Under the pieces are notes generated by a model that worked only from the letters and a program-made list of their open reading frames with translations, was not told where the DNA came from and did no database searches. The translations under genes were made by a program, and so were the position numbers. From Ignavibacteria bacterium (GTDB taxonomy: Bacteria; Bacteroidota; Ignavibacteria; Tepidaquicellales; Tepidaquicellaceae), in NCBI GenBank assembly GCA_028714695.1, contig JAQTLX010000003.1, positions 124,001-188,000 of the forward strand: DNA of 64,000 nt, read 5' to 3'. Positions 1-9,838 of the stretch are shown piece by piece; position 1 is the first letter of the stretch; every line of letters begins with the position of its first letter.

Positions 1-312
1 GGCAGTATAGAAATAACCGCTGCATATACAAGCAAACACCCCGTAAACGCGGAGGGAAAAAAAAATAACATATCCGGCAAATATGTCCGTATAAACGTGA
101 GTGATAACGGTATCGGCATTCCTGAAAACCGTTTAAAAACGCTGCTTACAGGCAAGGAAAGATTTTCCACTAAGGGAACCGGCGGCGAGAAAGGAACCGG
201 ACTTGGCTTGCTTGTAAGCCGGGAATTTGTCGAGAAGATGGGCGGGTACATAACAATTAAATCAAAAAGAGGAGTTGGCAGTATATTTTCTGTTTCGCTG
301 CCTGCGGATTAA
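1..312 (+). CDS. Sensor histidine kinase, C-terminal ATPase part (5' end outside window)
   Basis: The frame is open from base 1, so this is the 3' end of a longer gene. A GTG at 97 lies inside the domain and is not a believable start. The visible part is the ATP-binding HATPase_c domain: a G1 box (DNGIGIP), then a G2 region (GTGGEKGTGLGLLVSREFVEKMGG), then the terminal strand with GVGSIFSVSLP. Such kinases autophosphorylate a histidine and pass the phosphate to a response regulator. The sensor and the phosphorylated His lie outside the window. The convergent LytTR response regulator just downstream is a possible partner, but it is not in the same operon. Domain call is firm, signal unknown. 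Confidence 0.88.
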   Translation, partial: GSIEITAAYTSKHPVNAEGKKNNISGKYVRINVSDNGIGIPENRLKTLLTGKERFSTKGTGGEKGTGLGLLVSREFVEKMGGYITIKSKRGVGSIFSVSLPAD

Positions 313-431
313 AACCGTTCGTAAACTATTTTTTCCGTTCGTATATTATTAATTTCATATCTTATTCAGCCTGAATATTTTATAACCGACATAGAAAATT
401 TCCCGGTATTTGCAAAATGAACCGAGATTCA

Positions 432-458
432 ACGGGCTTAGAGCAAAGCCCGTTTTTT
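432..458 (+). terminator. Rho-independent terminator
   Basis: An 8-bp perfect stem (ACGGGCTT at 432-439 with AAGCCCGT at 446-453) and a 6-nt loop are followed by a T-run to 458. It ends the histidine kinase transcript and lies just before the 3' end of the convergent response regulator gene. Confidence 0.85.
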
Positions 459-472
459 ATTTAAAGAATATA

Positions 473-1318
473 TTATATGTCTTTTAATTTGCCGTGAAGT
501 TTAATTCCGATGCGTCTGCTGATTTTAACTTTATGCCTGTAATTCTTTAATTCGACTTCGTGGGTACCGTTCGGCTGTTTGTTGATTGAAGAGACGTAAT
601 TCAGGTTGACAATTTCGGACCTGTTTGCAAGAAGGAAGAATTTTTCCGGAAGCGACCGTGCCCAGTTCTTTAGGGGTTTTCTTATAAAAAAATGCTCATC
701 CGTGTTTATGAAAATCTGCGTATAATCTTTCAGGCTTTTTATTAAAACAACATCCTTTATGAAAATGAATCTCGATTTTGTTCCGCTTGTTACAAAAACT
801 TTATCTTCGTAACCGAACCTTTCCAAACCTTGAGGCATATCCTGATTTTCATTTTCTATTGAGGATTCCGGCGGCTGTCCGATTTTATAAGTATTCAAAA
901 TAATGTTTTTCTTATCCAACTGTACTTTTACCGACCTTTTTATTTCATCAGCGGAAAAAGGTTTCGAAATATAGTCGTCGGCGCCGGACTCCATCGCTTT
1001 TCTTAAGTCATTTCTTTCCTTCTTGGCGGTTATATAGATAAATACGGGCATTTTCTTGCCGCTTTTTTTTAGTTTTTTCAGAACTGCAAAACCATCGGTT
1101 CCGGGCATCATAATATCACAAAGAACAATATCAAACTCTAAAGCAGTATTACTATCTTTGTTTTCTTTAGGAAGCAGTTTCTTAATTCCCTCTTCGGCAT
1201 TGTTTACATCCATAACATAATAACCTTCCGAAGTAAGCACATCGGATGCGAATTGGCGAATTGTGTCATCGTCATCTATAATCAGTATTTTTGCGGGCTT
1301 TTTGTCTTTTTTAAGCAT
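473..1318 (-). CDS. LytTR-family response regulator
   Basis: 281 residues. An N-terminal receiver domain occupies roughly residues 9-128, with the acidic cluster D15-D18, the likely phospho-acceptor D68 in CDIMMPG, T97 and K119 in SKPF. A linker of about 45 residues follows, then a LytTR DNA-binding domain at about 178-278 (FIFIKDVVLIKSLKDYTQIF, then FFLLANRSEIVNLNYV). Phosphorylation of the receiver should switch DNA binding of the LytTR domain. The gene converges on the kinase at the window edge and has no co-oriented partner nearby, so its cognate kinase is unproven. Target genes cannot be read from the sequence. Confidence 0.9.
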   Translation of the reverse strand: MLKKDKKPAKILIIDDDDTIRQFASDVLTSEGYYVMDVNNAEEGIKKLLPKENKDSNTALEFDIVLCDIMMPGTDGFAVLKKLKKSGKKMPVFIYITAKKERNDLRKAMESGADDYISKPFSADEIKRSVKVQLDKKNIILNTYKIGQPPESSIENENQDMPQGLERFGYEDKVFVTSGTKSRFIFIKDVVLIKSLKDYTQIFINTDEHFFIRKPLKNWARSLPEKFFLLANRSEIVNLNYVSSINKQPNGTHEVELKNYRHKVKISRRIGIKLHGKLKDI

Positions 1319-1589
1319 TTTTATATGACTTACTGCCGGTCAAACAAAAAATAATTATTTAATTAGAAAATAGTAATTGATAAAAATTGACAGCCGGTTT
1401 TCAGCATCATTTGAAACTGTGCTCTCCTGTTTATTCTGAAATTATCAGTGAACGGACATGTAATCGGAATCTTAATTAAGCGGATCAAAGAGTAAATATA
1501 ATGCCCGATGTGCAGGGCTGAATTTTTTTCTTGACATTATTATTAACAGTATATAAATTGTTGTGGTAGCAAAATACAACAATATATAA

Positions 1590-2438
1590 TTGACTGAATT
1601 AATTTTTAAATTACGGTCGCTGGGATTCACTGATAACGAATCAAAAATTTTCCTCGCATTGCTGCAGGGACGTATTTTGTCTGCCACCGAAGTGGCTAAA
1701 GCCGCAAAAGTCACACGCACAGATGTTTACACAATTCTTAAATCTTTTGTTGATAAAGGATACTGCAACGAGATAGAGACAAATTCGATATTGAAATACG
1801 AAATGATTGACCCGGAAGTTATACTCGGGAAAATCCAGTTGAACCTTGAGCGGGAAAAAGAGAAGAAATCAAAGGCATTTGACGAAACATTCAACATTCT
1901 AAAACCTCTTTACAATTCAAAATCCGAAAAACCTTCAAACTCAAACATAGAATTAATCCGCGGATATAACAAGCAGCGTGAAATAAAATTTTACGAACTC
2001 TTGAAGAACGCAAAAAAAGAAATACTTTTTATGGTGCGTCTCGAACTGTTCATATCCGATGATGTTGACCAGACCGCGGCAAAATTCATTAAGAACGGCG
2101 GCGTGATTAAATCTATATATGAGGTCGGCGGCGGTCTTAAGGTCAGGAAAGACGACAAATGGATAAAGGCTGCTCCGAAAGACCTCATGAACATATTCAC
2201 GAAGTTTGAAAATTACGGCGAGCAGGTGCGCGTAAGCACGCTAAGCATTCCCAATTACACTATAATAGACAGGGAAATAGTTTTCATGAACATAGTCGAT
2301 AAATCCGTTCCTAAATACAATGAAGCCGATATAATAATAAGAAATAAGGAATTTGCCGAAAGCCATGCCGCGGTGTTTTTTACACTATGGGAAAAGGCAC
2401 AAACACTAAAGGAATATAAAATGCAGAATAAATTTTAG
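1590..2438 (+). CDS. TrmB-family transcriptional regulator
   Basis: 282 residues, TTG start with no clear Shine-Dalgarno sequence. Residues 1-75 form a winged helix typical of TrmB (LRSLGFTDNESKIFLALLQG, then SATEVAKAAKVTRTDVYTIL). A helical linker follows, then a C-terminal effector-like domain with the TrmB/PLD-like pattern (IELIRGYNKQREIKFYELLKNAKKEILFMVR). TrmB proteins are sugar- or metabolite-responsive regulators best known in archaea and also present in bacteria. The gene lies 16 bp upstream of a secreted T9SS protein, so it may share a transcript with it. Family call is good, ligand unknown. Confidence 0.78.
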   Translation: MTELIFKLRSLGFTDNESKIFLALLQGRILSATEVAKAAKVTRTDVYTILKSFVDKGYCNEIETNSILKYEMIDPEVILGKIQLNLEREKEKKSKAFDETFNILKPLYNSKSEKPSNSNIELIRGYNKQREIKFYELLKNAKKEILFMVRLELFISDDVDQTAAKFIKNGGVIKSIYEVGGGLKVRKDDKWIKAAPKDLMNIFTKFENYGEQVRVSTLSIPNYTIIDREIVFMNIVDKSVPKYNEADIIIRNKEFAESHAAVFFTLWEKAQTLKEYKMQNKF

Positions 2439-2454
2439 AATTTAACTTACTATT

Positions 2455-4950
2455 ATGAAAAAGATCCCCTTTCTTTTCCTGCTAATTTGTTTGTTGATGT
2501 CCGTTAAGGACATCTATTCGCAGCAAGGCTGGTATATACAGCAAAGTACTTTTCAATATCCCATAACGGATATATTCTTTATTGATGCTCAAACAGGGTG
2601 GATAAGTTCTGATTCCGGACGTGTGTATAAAAGCACCGACGGAGGTGCAAACTGGACGTTGTATAATTCAGGAACCGATTATAGACTGTACTCGATTAAG
2701 TTTGCTAATTCAATGACAGGCTGGGCTGTAGGAGGACTGTGGTACTCAAATCCATTTAATTTCGAGTATGCTATGATTGTGAAAACTACGAACGGAGGAG
2801 TAAATTGGGTTACTCAATTTACAACATCCAGTGGACATCATTTCAACAGTCTTTCTGTTTCCGACGAAAACAATGCTTTTATTTTATCGTACGGCATTGA
2901 TATTTCTGGATATTCGAGTACGGGTTCATGCACAAAAACAACAAACGGCGGAACTAATTGGTTCTCTGATTCTATTTCAGGAAACGTATGCTTATCTTCA
3001 ATGAGTTTTCCTGATTCACAGAATGGATTTATATTTGGTTATACAAGCAATGATATTACGACATCACACAGATATATTTATAAAACAACAAACAAAGGGT
3101 ACACCTGGCAACGTCCGTATCAGGACACTTTGTTTAATAGTTTTGGTACACCCAATTCGAAAATCTATTTTCCCGATGTCAACACGGGTTACTTCTATGA
3201 CAATGTATTGAAGAAAACAACAAATGGCGGCGTCAGTTTTGTAAAAATAGATTCAGTAAACTCATACGGTTCAAGAAATCTGTTTTTCATAAGCAAAGAC
3301 ACGGGCTGGATTTGCGGAGGAAACACCGGAGCCGGATTTATACGCAGAACTACAAACGGGGGATTGAATTGGACGAATCAATTTACCCCCGATTACATGG
3401 ATAAAATTTTCTTTTTGAATCAGTATACAGGCTGGGGAATCAATTCGCAAAGGATTTTAATTAAAACGGTTACAGGCGGCGTCGGTCCCGACTGGGATAC
3501 TGCAACAGCAAGGTACCTGCCTATGGCAGTCGGTAATAAATATATCTATATGAGATATGAAACTCCTCAATTTACAAATCCGACTTATGTTAAATCAACA
3601 ATTATAAGAGACTCTATAATTGAAGGGAATAAATATTTTCTGTTTCAGAATAATCCGTTATTTCAAAACTATTGGATTCATTACGATTCTACAACGCGTA
3701 TGGTACTTGCGAGAACTAATTTCGGTGTGTGCGGGAATTATGCTTCGGATAGAATAGTCGATTCCCTTGCATCAAAAGTAAACGACAATTGCAATAATTG
3801 CGCTTATACGGGGTTTCTAACCAGAACTTGCATAGATACTTTAACTTCAACATTGTTCGGTAATTTTAATACAAAAAGGAAAAACTTCAGGCATGACGGA
3901 TTGGCGTTAGGAGAGGCCGCATATTCAAAATATATAGGTGTTAGTAGTTCAAGTTCATCAGAGGCGGGAACCGGAACAACGTATACATTACTTGGATGCT
4001 GTGTAAATGGTATAACTTACGGCGACACTAATATGTACTACACTGTTTCGGGTACGGTAAGGTACAACGACAACAATCAGATTGTAACTGCTGGAATTGT
4101 CAAGGCTGTAAAACTAAATAGAGTAAATATGAATGTTGTTACAGTTGATTCTGCATTTGTCCAAACGGACGGAACGTATGCTCTGCACCATGTACCGATG
4201 GATTCGTTATATATAGGACTTTATCCGACAACAACACCGCCAAGGGATTATATGATAAGTTATTATCCGTCTACAATATACTGGCAGCAGGCTACGGTTA
4301 TATATCCGACAGGAAATCTCACGAACTTAGATCTCGGCGCAACAAGGTACACCGAAACAACAACAAATAAATCAATCTCCGGAATAGTTGTGAGTCTTTC
4401 GGGCGTATTCGTCGGAAACCTTAAAGACGCAAATCTTTACGCCAAAAGCGGAAATACATTTTTGCGTTGCGCAATCTCGGACAGCAGCGGAACATATCAT
4501 TTAAACTCACTTCCTTCGGGAGAATTGAAAATAATAGTTGACAGACTTGGTTACAGGGGCGACAGTGCCGCTGCTACACTTGCATTAAACAATGTTTTTG
4601 ATTGTGTAAATTTCTATTTGAACCCTTATTATCTGAGTATTGATCGGTTAGGGAATGTTGTGCCCGATAAATTTATGCTCTCTCAAAATTTTCCGAACCC
4701 GTTCAACCCCGTAACAAACATAAAATTTGATCTGCCGTTTAACAGATTCGTTAAACTTACAATGTATAATGCACTCGGACAGGAACTTGAAACACCTTTA
4801 AATAAGAGCATGAACGCCGGAAGTTACAGTATAACCTGGAACGCCTCATCGTATCCGAGCGGAGTTTATTTCTACAGGATATATGTCTCAGACCAAACAG
4901 GACGTACAGCAGATATTATTCAAACTAAAAAAATGATTTTGATAAAGTAA
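2455..4950 (+). CDS. Secreted Ycf48-like/BNR beta-propeller protein with T9SS sorting domain
   Basis: 831 residues starting with a signal peptide (KKIPFLFLLICLLMSVKDIYSQ). Residues about 25-350 carry repeated KTTNGG-x-NW / GWISSDSGRVYKSTDGGANW units, as in Ycf48-like and BNR beta-propellers. A Cys-containing middle region follows. Residues about 535-750 hold two carboxypeptidase-regulatory-like beta-sandwich segments (VSGTVRYNDNNQ and SISGIVVSL). The C-terminal 85 residues are a type A T9SS sorting domain (QNFPNPFNPVTNIKFDLP to KKMILIK). The protein should cross the outer membrane by T9SS and be surface-bound or released. The downstream gene is a paralogue over the last 280 residues. Ligand or substrate unknown. 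Confidence 0.85.
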   Translation: MKKIPFLFLLICLLMSVKDIYSQQGWYIQQSTFQYPITDIFFIDAQTGWISSDSGRVYKSTDGGANWTLYNSGTDYRLYSIKFANSMTGWAVGGLWYSNPFNFEYAMIVKTTNGGVNWVTQFTTSSGHHFNSLSVSDENNAFILSYGIDISGYSSTGSCTKTTNGGTNWFSDSISGNVCLSSMSFPDSQNGFIFGYTSNDITTSHRYIYKTTNKGYTWQRPYQDTLFNSFGTPNSKIYFPDVNTGYFYDNVLKKTTNGGVSFVKIDSVNSYGSRNLFFISKDTGWICGGNTGAGFIRRTTNGGLNWTNQFTPDYMDKIFFLNQYTGWGINSQRILIKTVTGGVGPDWDTATARYLPMAVGNKYIYMRYETPQFTNPTYVKSTIIRDSIIEGNKYFLFQNNPLFQNYWIHYDSTTRMVLARTNFGVCGNYASDRIVDSLASKVNDNCNNCAYTGFLTRTCIDTLTSTLFGNFNTKRKNFRHDGLALGEAAYSKYIGVSSSSSSEAGTGTTYTLLGCCVNGITYGDTNMYYTVSGTVRYNDNNQIVTAGIVKAVKLNRVNMNVVTVDSAFVQTDGTYALHHVPMDSLYIGLYPTTTPPRDYMISYYPSTIYWQQATVIYPTGNLTNLDLGATRYTETTTNKSISGIVVSLSGVFVGNLKDANLYAKSGNTFLRCAISDSSGTYHLNSLPSGELKIIVDRLGYRGDSAAATLALNNVFDCVNFYLNPYYLSIDRLGNVVPDKFMLSQNFPNPFNPVTNIKFDLPFNRFVKLTMYNALGQELETPLNKSMNAGSYSITWNASSYPSGVYFYRIYVSDQTGRTADIIQTKKMILIK

Positions 4951-5001
4951 TATATTGAGATAAAAGATAAAAATTGTTTAATATCAATTTTGAAAAACAC
5001 T

Positions 5002-7236
5002 ATGAAAACGGTATTAACTATACTTCTCGCATTCACCTTAATGGAGCAGAGTCTTGTTTTTTCCCAGGCGCCTCAAACTTATGTGCTCTTTGACCCGAAT
5101 AATATTTCGACTTATCTTGTATCCTCGGGGATATTTAATCAGGATGTCAGAACCATGAATACGCCGGGCTTTATGTGGCCTCTCGGGAGTAACCGTTTTG
5201 GGATATATTCTTCAGGCCTTTTAACAGTGGCGAGAGTAAACGACAGCCTTAGAATCGCGAGTGCGGTATATAAAGGGGAATATTCATCGGGTTGTATGCA
5301 AAACGGAAGCCCTTTTACAAGCGGCGATTTCAAGTTTTATAAAATAAATCGAGGAGACGGCCCATCGAATCCGGACTGGGCGAACTGGTATAAAATGATA
5401 CCGTTCGGTGCGCCGTATGTAGATATAAATAATAACGGAATATATGATCAGGGTATTGACACACCCGGTGTAAAAAATGCAAAGCAAACGATTTTTATTT
5501 GCATGACAGATGGATTTCCGGCAACGCATTCAGGCAGTGAAGGATTTATCGGTGGAACACGACCGCTAAAAGCAGAGATGCATTTGACTGCATGGGCATA
5601 TAATCAGGAAGGATTGAACGACGCTCAATTTATAAAATTCGAAATAATTAATAAAAGCGCGGATAACTGGAATTCTACATTCTTCTCTGTTTTTTGCGAT
5701 ATGCAAATAGGAGATCCGAGTGATGATTTCATGGGGTGTGATTCGACCGGGCAATTTGCTTATGGTTATAATTCCGATAATATGGACGGAACAGGCAGCC
5801 CGCCATCATATGGTCAGAATCCGCCGGCAGCAGGTATAATACTATTACAAGGAGCGGTTAAGAAAAACTCAGGAATAAATATGAAGATGACATCGTTTGT
5901 ACCGTTGAACGGCTCTGCGCCGTGTGAAGGTTTTCCAACCGGATTGTATCCAAATGAACTTCTGAATTTAATGAACGGTCTGAAAAAAGACGGTGCACAT
6001 TTTATGAATCCCGTAATGGTACCAAGAACACCGTCTAAATTTTGTTTCTCAGGTAATCCAGAATCGAGTACCGGTTGGACTGAATTTCGAGGCTGGGTTA
6101 ATAATTGCGGAATTGATTCTGGACAAATCTCGGGATTGACACCCGGAAGTAGGAAGTTTTTTATAAATACAGGCGCAACTGATTTAACTGTTAGTCCCGG
6201 AGATACTCAAAAAATTGTCATAACGCAAATGGCAGCAAGAGGAACAAACAATTTAAACTCAGTTACAAAGCTTAGAAGAATTGGAGAGTATGCTCAGTAT
6301 TTTTATAATTCCAATTTTGTATTTCATTCTGTTTCGGGAACGGTCAGGTATGTTGATAATAGCCAGCCTGTAACATCGGGTATGGTTAAAGCAGTAAGGT
6401 TCAACTGGTTTACAGGCGGAATTATGGTGTTAGACTCTGCTTACGTACAATCAAACGGGGCATATCTGCTAAGCCACGTTCCCCAAGATTCAGTTGATAT
6501 AGGTCTTTATCCTGTAACAACACCGCCGAGAGATTATGTTATAAGTTATTATCCTTCGACGATATATTGGCAGCAGGCATCAGTGATTTTTCCGACGGAA
6601 AATCTCACAAATATAAATCTGGGGGCAATAAGGATGAGTGTCGTCGCTACTGGAAATTCTGTTAACGGGAGAGTTACAGGTATTTCTGACTCGAATTATG
6701 TGAATCTTAAAGACGCAAATCTTTATGCAAGGAACGGAAATACATTTGTTCAATGCACTTCATCGGATTTTAACGGGAGATATAATTTAAACTCATTGCC
6801 CGCGGGCAATCTAAAAATAATTGTGAACCGGATTGGATTCAATACCGACAGTATGAATGTAAACCTTAGTTCAAAGAGTGTAATTGACTCGGTCAATTTT
6901 ATTCTGAACAGAATTTATGTGGGCATCACCCATATTGGCAGCAGCGTACCCGATAAATTTGTAATGTCCCAGAATTTCCCGAATCCGTTCAATCCCGTAA
7001 CAAATATAAAATTTGACCTGCCTGATAACGGCAAAGTAAAACTTGTGATTTATAATTTGCTCGGTCAGGAAACGGCGGTGCTTGTGAATCAGAATATGGA
7101 TGCAGGCAGTTACAGCGTGGCATGGAACGCCTCATCGTATCCGAGCGGAGTTTATTTCTACAGGATATATGTCTCAGATCAAACAGGACGTACAGCAGAT
7201 ATTATTCAAACTAAAAAAATGATTTTGATAAAGTAA
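5002..7236 (+). CDS. Secreted T9SS sorting-domain protein, paralogous C-terminus with upstream gene
   Basis: I chose the ATG at 5002, which gives a clean signal peptide (MKTVLTILLAFTLMEQSLVFSQ). A TTG at 4990 in frame would add four residues. The N-terminal 440 residues show no catalytic motif I recognise; they are rich in Gly, Asn and aromatic residues, with a DINNNGIYDQGIDTPG stretch like calcium-binding loops of secreted proteins. From about residue 440 (VSGTVRYVDNSQP) it matches the upstream protein: two carboxypeptidase-regulatory-like segments and a type A T9SS domain. The last 114 bp of the two genes differ at one base. The pair is probably a tandem duplication with a swapped N-terminus, cotranscribed with a 51-bp gap. 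Confidence 0.82.
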   Translation: MKTVLTILLAFTLMEQSLVFSQAPQTYVLFDPNNISTYLVSSGIFNQDVRTMNTPGFMWPLGSNRFGIYSSGLLTVARVNDSLRIASAVYKGEYSSGCMQNGSPFTSGDFKFYKINRGDGPSNPDWANWYKMIPFGAPYVDINNNGIYDQGIDTPGVKNAKQTIFICMTDGFPATHSGSEGFIGGTRPLKAEMHLTAWAYNQEGLNDAQFIKFEIINKSADNWNSTFFSVFCDMQIGDPSDDFMGCDSTGQFAYGYNSDNMDGTGSPPSYGQNPPAAGIILLQGAVKKNSGINMKMTSFVPLNGSAPCEGFPTGLYPNELLNLMNGLKKDGAHFMNPVMVPRTPSKFCFSGNPESSTGWTEFRGWVNNCGIDSGQISGLTPGSRKFFINTGATDLTVSPGDTQKIVITQMAARGTNNLNSVTKLRRIGEYAQYFYNSNFVFHSVSGTVRYVDNSQPVTSGMVKAVRFNWFTGGIMVLDSAYVQSNGAYLLSHVPQDSVDIGLYPVTTPPRDYVISYYPSTIYWQQASVIFPTENLTNINLGAIRMSVVATGNSVNGRVTGISDSNYVNLKDANLYARNGNTFVQCTSSDFNGRYNLNSLPAGNLKIIVNRIGFNTDSMNVNLSSKSVIDSVNFILNRIYVGITHIGSSVPDKFVMSQNFPNPFNPVTNIKFDLPDNGKVKLVIYNLLGQETAVLVNQNMDAGSYSVAWNASSYPSGVYFYRIYVSDQTGRTADIIQTKKMILIK

Positions 7237-7258
7237 CTAACATGGCGGTTACTTTAGA

Positions 7259-7290
7259 AGAGAGGTCGGCTTTATGGCTGACCTCTTTTA
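7259..7290 (+). terminator. Terminator shared by convergent genes
   Basis: AGAGGTCGGC (7261-7270) pairs with GGCTGACCTCT (7276-7286) with one G-T wobble, followed by a T-rich run. It ends the two-gene T9SS unit and overlaps the stop codon of the convergent cytochrome gene. Confidence 0.8.
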
Positions 7291-7701
7291 TTTTGTCTCA
7301 ACGCTTCTGAAGAATTCCAGCAATGCTTTTGCATCTTCTTCGCTTACATCCTGAGTCGTCATTTTTACCATGTGAGGACCGAACAAACTTTTTGCAACCG
7401 AATCCTTTTCAAGCATCTCTTCAGGCTTAAGTATCATCATCATTATCCATTCCGCCTTTCTCCTTTTTGTGACATCTCTGAGCGCGGGTCCCTTCACTGC
7501 AATATCAAGCGAATGGCATTCCATGCATTTCTTTGTATAAATGAATCTTCCCTTAGCCGCTAAATCAGCGTCAATCTTTAAAGATTCAGCGGTTTTGTTT
7601 TGATTCACTTCCTTCTTTTCCTGTATGCCGCAGGAATATATTGTGAGAGAGAATAAAAATGCAGTGATGAATAATCTGATTGTTAAAGGTATAGTTTTCA
7701 T
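7288..7701 (-). CDS. Small cytochrome c-type lipoprotein
   Basis: 137 residues. The N-terminus is a lipoprotein signal with the acylated Cys at about 24 (TIYSCG). The haem-binding motif CMECH is at residues 59-63, preceded by GRFIYTKKC as in class I cytochromes, and a candidate distal Met lies in HMVKMTTQDVSEEDAKALLEFF. The size fits a single mono-haem domain tethered to a membrane, acting as a periplasmic or surface electron carrier. It stands alone between convergent and divergent T9SS genes, so the redox partner is unknown. Confidence 0.85.
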   Translation of the reverse strand: MKTIPLTIRLFITAFLFSLTIYSCGIQEKKEVNQNKTAESLKIDADLAAKGRFIYTKKCMECHSLDIAVKGPALRDVTKRRKAEWIMMMILKPEEMLEKDSVAKSLFGPHMVKMTTQDVSEEDAKALLEFFRSVETK

Positions 7702-7890
7702 AATCTATTATACAATATGGTTAATAATATTTTAACAGTATAAAACCACCCTTATAATATTTAACCGTGTTTGAATTATATTAATTCAAATTGAACATGA
7801 ACATGAAGATGAGATTTGTGAACTGAATAAAATACATGCCGCTTAGTTGCTTTTGGCTTTTTTAAAATTTCCGTGTGCAGGAATTTATAT

Positions 7891-7921
7891 AATTAAACGG
7901 TCTGCCTGAACAGACCGTTTA
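7891..7921 (-). terminator. Rho-independent terminator
   Basis: A 10-bp perfect stem (AAACGGTCTG at 7895-7904 with CAGACCGTTT at 7911-7920) and a 6-nt loop are followed on the minus strand by TTAATTATAT. It sits just after the stop of the minus-strand T9SS gene. Confidence 0.8.
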
Positions 7922-7948
7922 GTTTGTTGCTTTATTCTTATCCTTAAT

Positions 7949-9811
7949 TTATTTGACGAGTATCATTCTCTTAATATCAGAGAATCCTTCGGAATTTATT
8001 TTATAGAAATAAACACCGCTTGAAAGATTTGCGGCATTAAAGTCGACGGAATAATTCCCCTGTGTTTTAACTTCGTTTACGAGCGTTGCAACTTCCTTAC
8101 CCGTAATGTCATAAACCCTTAGAGATACCAATCCGGTTTTCGGAATTGCAAAACTGATTCTTGTTGTCGGATTGAAAGGATTCGGATAGTTTTGTTCAAG
8201 TTTGAAAGTTATCGGAGTATTTACCGGATTTCCTGTTCCGGTTATTGTTCCCGAGCAGCCTGAAGTAACATAAACCTGCGAACCTGCAGATGTACACCAG
8301 ACAGTAAGACAACTGTCGGTTGTAAGTCTGTATCCTGCGCGAGCAACACCGTAAGTCTGTGAGGCAAAATTTGAAGGTGCGGCAAGTGTATTAGTACCGA
8401 AAGTTCCGTTCCAAAATGAGTTTTGATAAATTTTCGCATAACTGGTACCGCTTTTGTTTGTGGTTGCAATTTTTATATTGCCGTTTCCGCCCTTTACCGC
8501 TTTTGCATCGGCAAATACGGTTGTATCCGATGAACTCTCTATATAACCATTTGACCATGTATTTCCAAAGTTTGTTGTTTTCTGGTAATATGAGTCCCAA
8601 TCGCCGCTGCCGTAAAATCTTGTGTAAACTATTATTCCCGTTCCAAGATTTCCGCCTGTAAAGGCTATCGAAGGATAAAGGTTCTTGTTTGCTTCTGTGA
8701 TGTAATATCCGACTGTCGGCAATGTAGTACCGTAGTTAAGTGTATTTGCAATATAGACATTGTTTATTGTTCCTCCCGAGAGATTGTAAAAATTAGATAC
8801 GACTATCAGTTTATTCGCTCCTGCCGAATCACAATACGCAATGTCGGAATATAACGCCGTTGAATCCGAAACAGCGCTTGCAAACCAGTAGTAACCATTG
8901 TTTCCGTTATGGTTCTGGGGAGTGAGCGACGGCGTTGTGGCGTAAGGTGTAGTAATTGTTGTTAACTTAGTACTCAAAGTATGATTATTAGCGCCAAGAA
9001 TCGTATCCTGAGTATTTACGATACAAACATACGTGCCTGTTGTGTACGTCAAATTATCGCTTGTCAATCTCGGCCAGTATTGTCTTAAAGTTGCTCCTGA
9101 AGAATAAAGGTAAGAATAAAAAAGATTTGTTCCGTCCGCTTTTATTCTTGCTACAAAAGAATATGTGTATCCGGTGTAGGTCAGACTGCCGACTGTATAA
9201 ATCCAGCCGGAGGTGCCGTCATATAATGCTTCGGACTGGAAAGAATTGCCTGTAAAGTGCACTCCCGTAACACCGTATCCGAATTTACCCGTTAATGTCC
9301 AGTGAACACCATTATCCACTGATGAGAAAAACAATACAGAGTCTGAACCGCCGGCATTATATTCTGCCGTCACAAGCCAGATTCTACCTGTCGTTTTTTC
9401 TGTTGATGTTGACACCGACCAGTTTGCATAACTTTGAATGGCAGTCAGTCCCATATCGGTTTCCGTGTTTCCGGGCTTATTAACTATTTGATATACCGGC
9501 TGAGGTCCGTTCGTATTTGGTGTACTGATGACGGTGTTTCCGTTTAACGAATTGATTCTTTCTTCAAGTTGCGACTTGAGTATCATGTCGCCGTTTTTAC
9601 GCGCAATATCCAATTGCACGGATAGTCTGTTGATTTCATCCGCATTTGGATTAGGCGTAATAGTGCCGTGCTGAGGTCCGTTAGGCAGTACCTCGGTCGA
9701 AATTGTTGATACTTTCTCTCGTAAATCTTTTCCGTTATTCTGCGCGTATGCCGAAATGCAGAAAAGATATAGTACAACAATCATTGAAAAGATTGTTCTT
9801 TTGCTTCTCAT
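7949..9811 (-). CDS. Secreted T9SS sorting-domain protein, sialidase/BNR-like fold suspected
   Basis: The frame is open to 9838, but the ATG at 9811 is preceded six bases away by AAAGGAG, a strong ribosome-binding site. The protein then starts with MRSKRTIFSMIVVLYLFCISAYAQ, a clean signal peptide, giving 620 residues. The first 80 residues of the mature part are helical (ADEINRLSVQLDIARKNGD). The middle contains short beta motifs such as SSVDNGVHWTLTG and TTNFGNTWSNG, like BNR/sialidase-type beta-propellers that bind or cleave extracellular glycans. The C-terminal 85 residues are a type A T9SS sorting domain (NYPNPFNPTTRISFAIP to KRMILVK). No catalytic residues identified. Confidence 0.82.
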   Translation of the reverse strand: MRSKRTIFSMIVVLYLFCISAYAQNNGKDLREKVSTISTEVLPNGPQHGTITPNPNADEINRLSVQLDIARKNGDMILKSQLEERINSLNGNTVISTPNTNGPQPVYQIVNKPGNTETDMGLTAIQSYANWSVSTSTEKTTGRIWLVTAEYNAGGSDSVLFFSSVDNGVHWTLTGKFGYGVTGVHFTGNSFQSEALYDGTSGWIYTVGSLTYTGYTYSFVARIKADGTNLFYSYLYSSGATLRQYWPRLTSDNLTYTTGTYVCIVNTQDTILGANNHTLSTKLTTITTPYATTPSLTPQNHNGNNGYYWFASAVSDSTALYSDIAYCDSAGANKLIVVSNFYNLSGGTINNVYIANTLNYGTTLPTVGYYITEANKNLYPSIAFTGGNLGTGIIVYTRFYGSGDWDSYYQKTTNFGNTWSNGYIESSSDTTVFADAKAVKGGNGNIKIATTNKSGTSYAKIYQNSFWNGTFGTNTLAAPSNFASQTYGVARAGYRLTTDSCLTVWCTSAGSQVYVTSGCSGTITGTGNPVNTPITFKLEQNYPNPFNPTTRISFAIPKTGLVSLRVYDITGKEVATLVNEVKTQGNYSVDFNAANLSSGVYFYKINSEGFSDIKRMILVK

Positions 9812-9817
9812 TTGTTT

Positions 9818-9824
9818 CTCCTTT
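9818..9824 (-). promoter_or_regulatory. Strong Shine-Dalgarno sequence deciding the start at 9811
   Basis: On the minus strand AAAGGAG lies six bases upstream of the ATG at 9809-9811. Such a clear site is rare in this window and argues against the longer in-frame start at 9838. Confidence 0.7.
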
Positions 9825-9838
9825 GTTTTTGATTTCAA

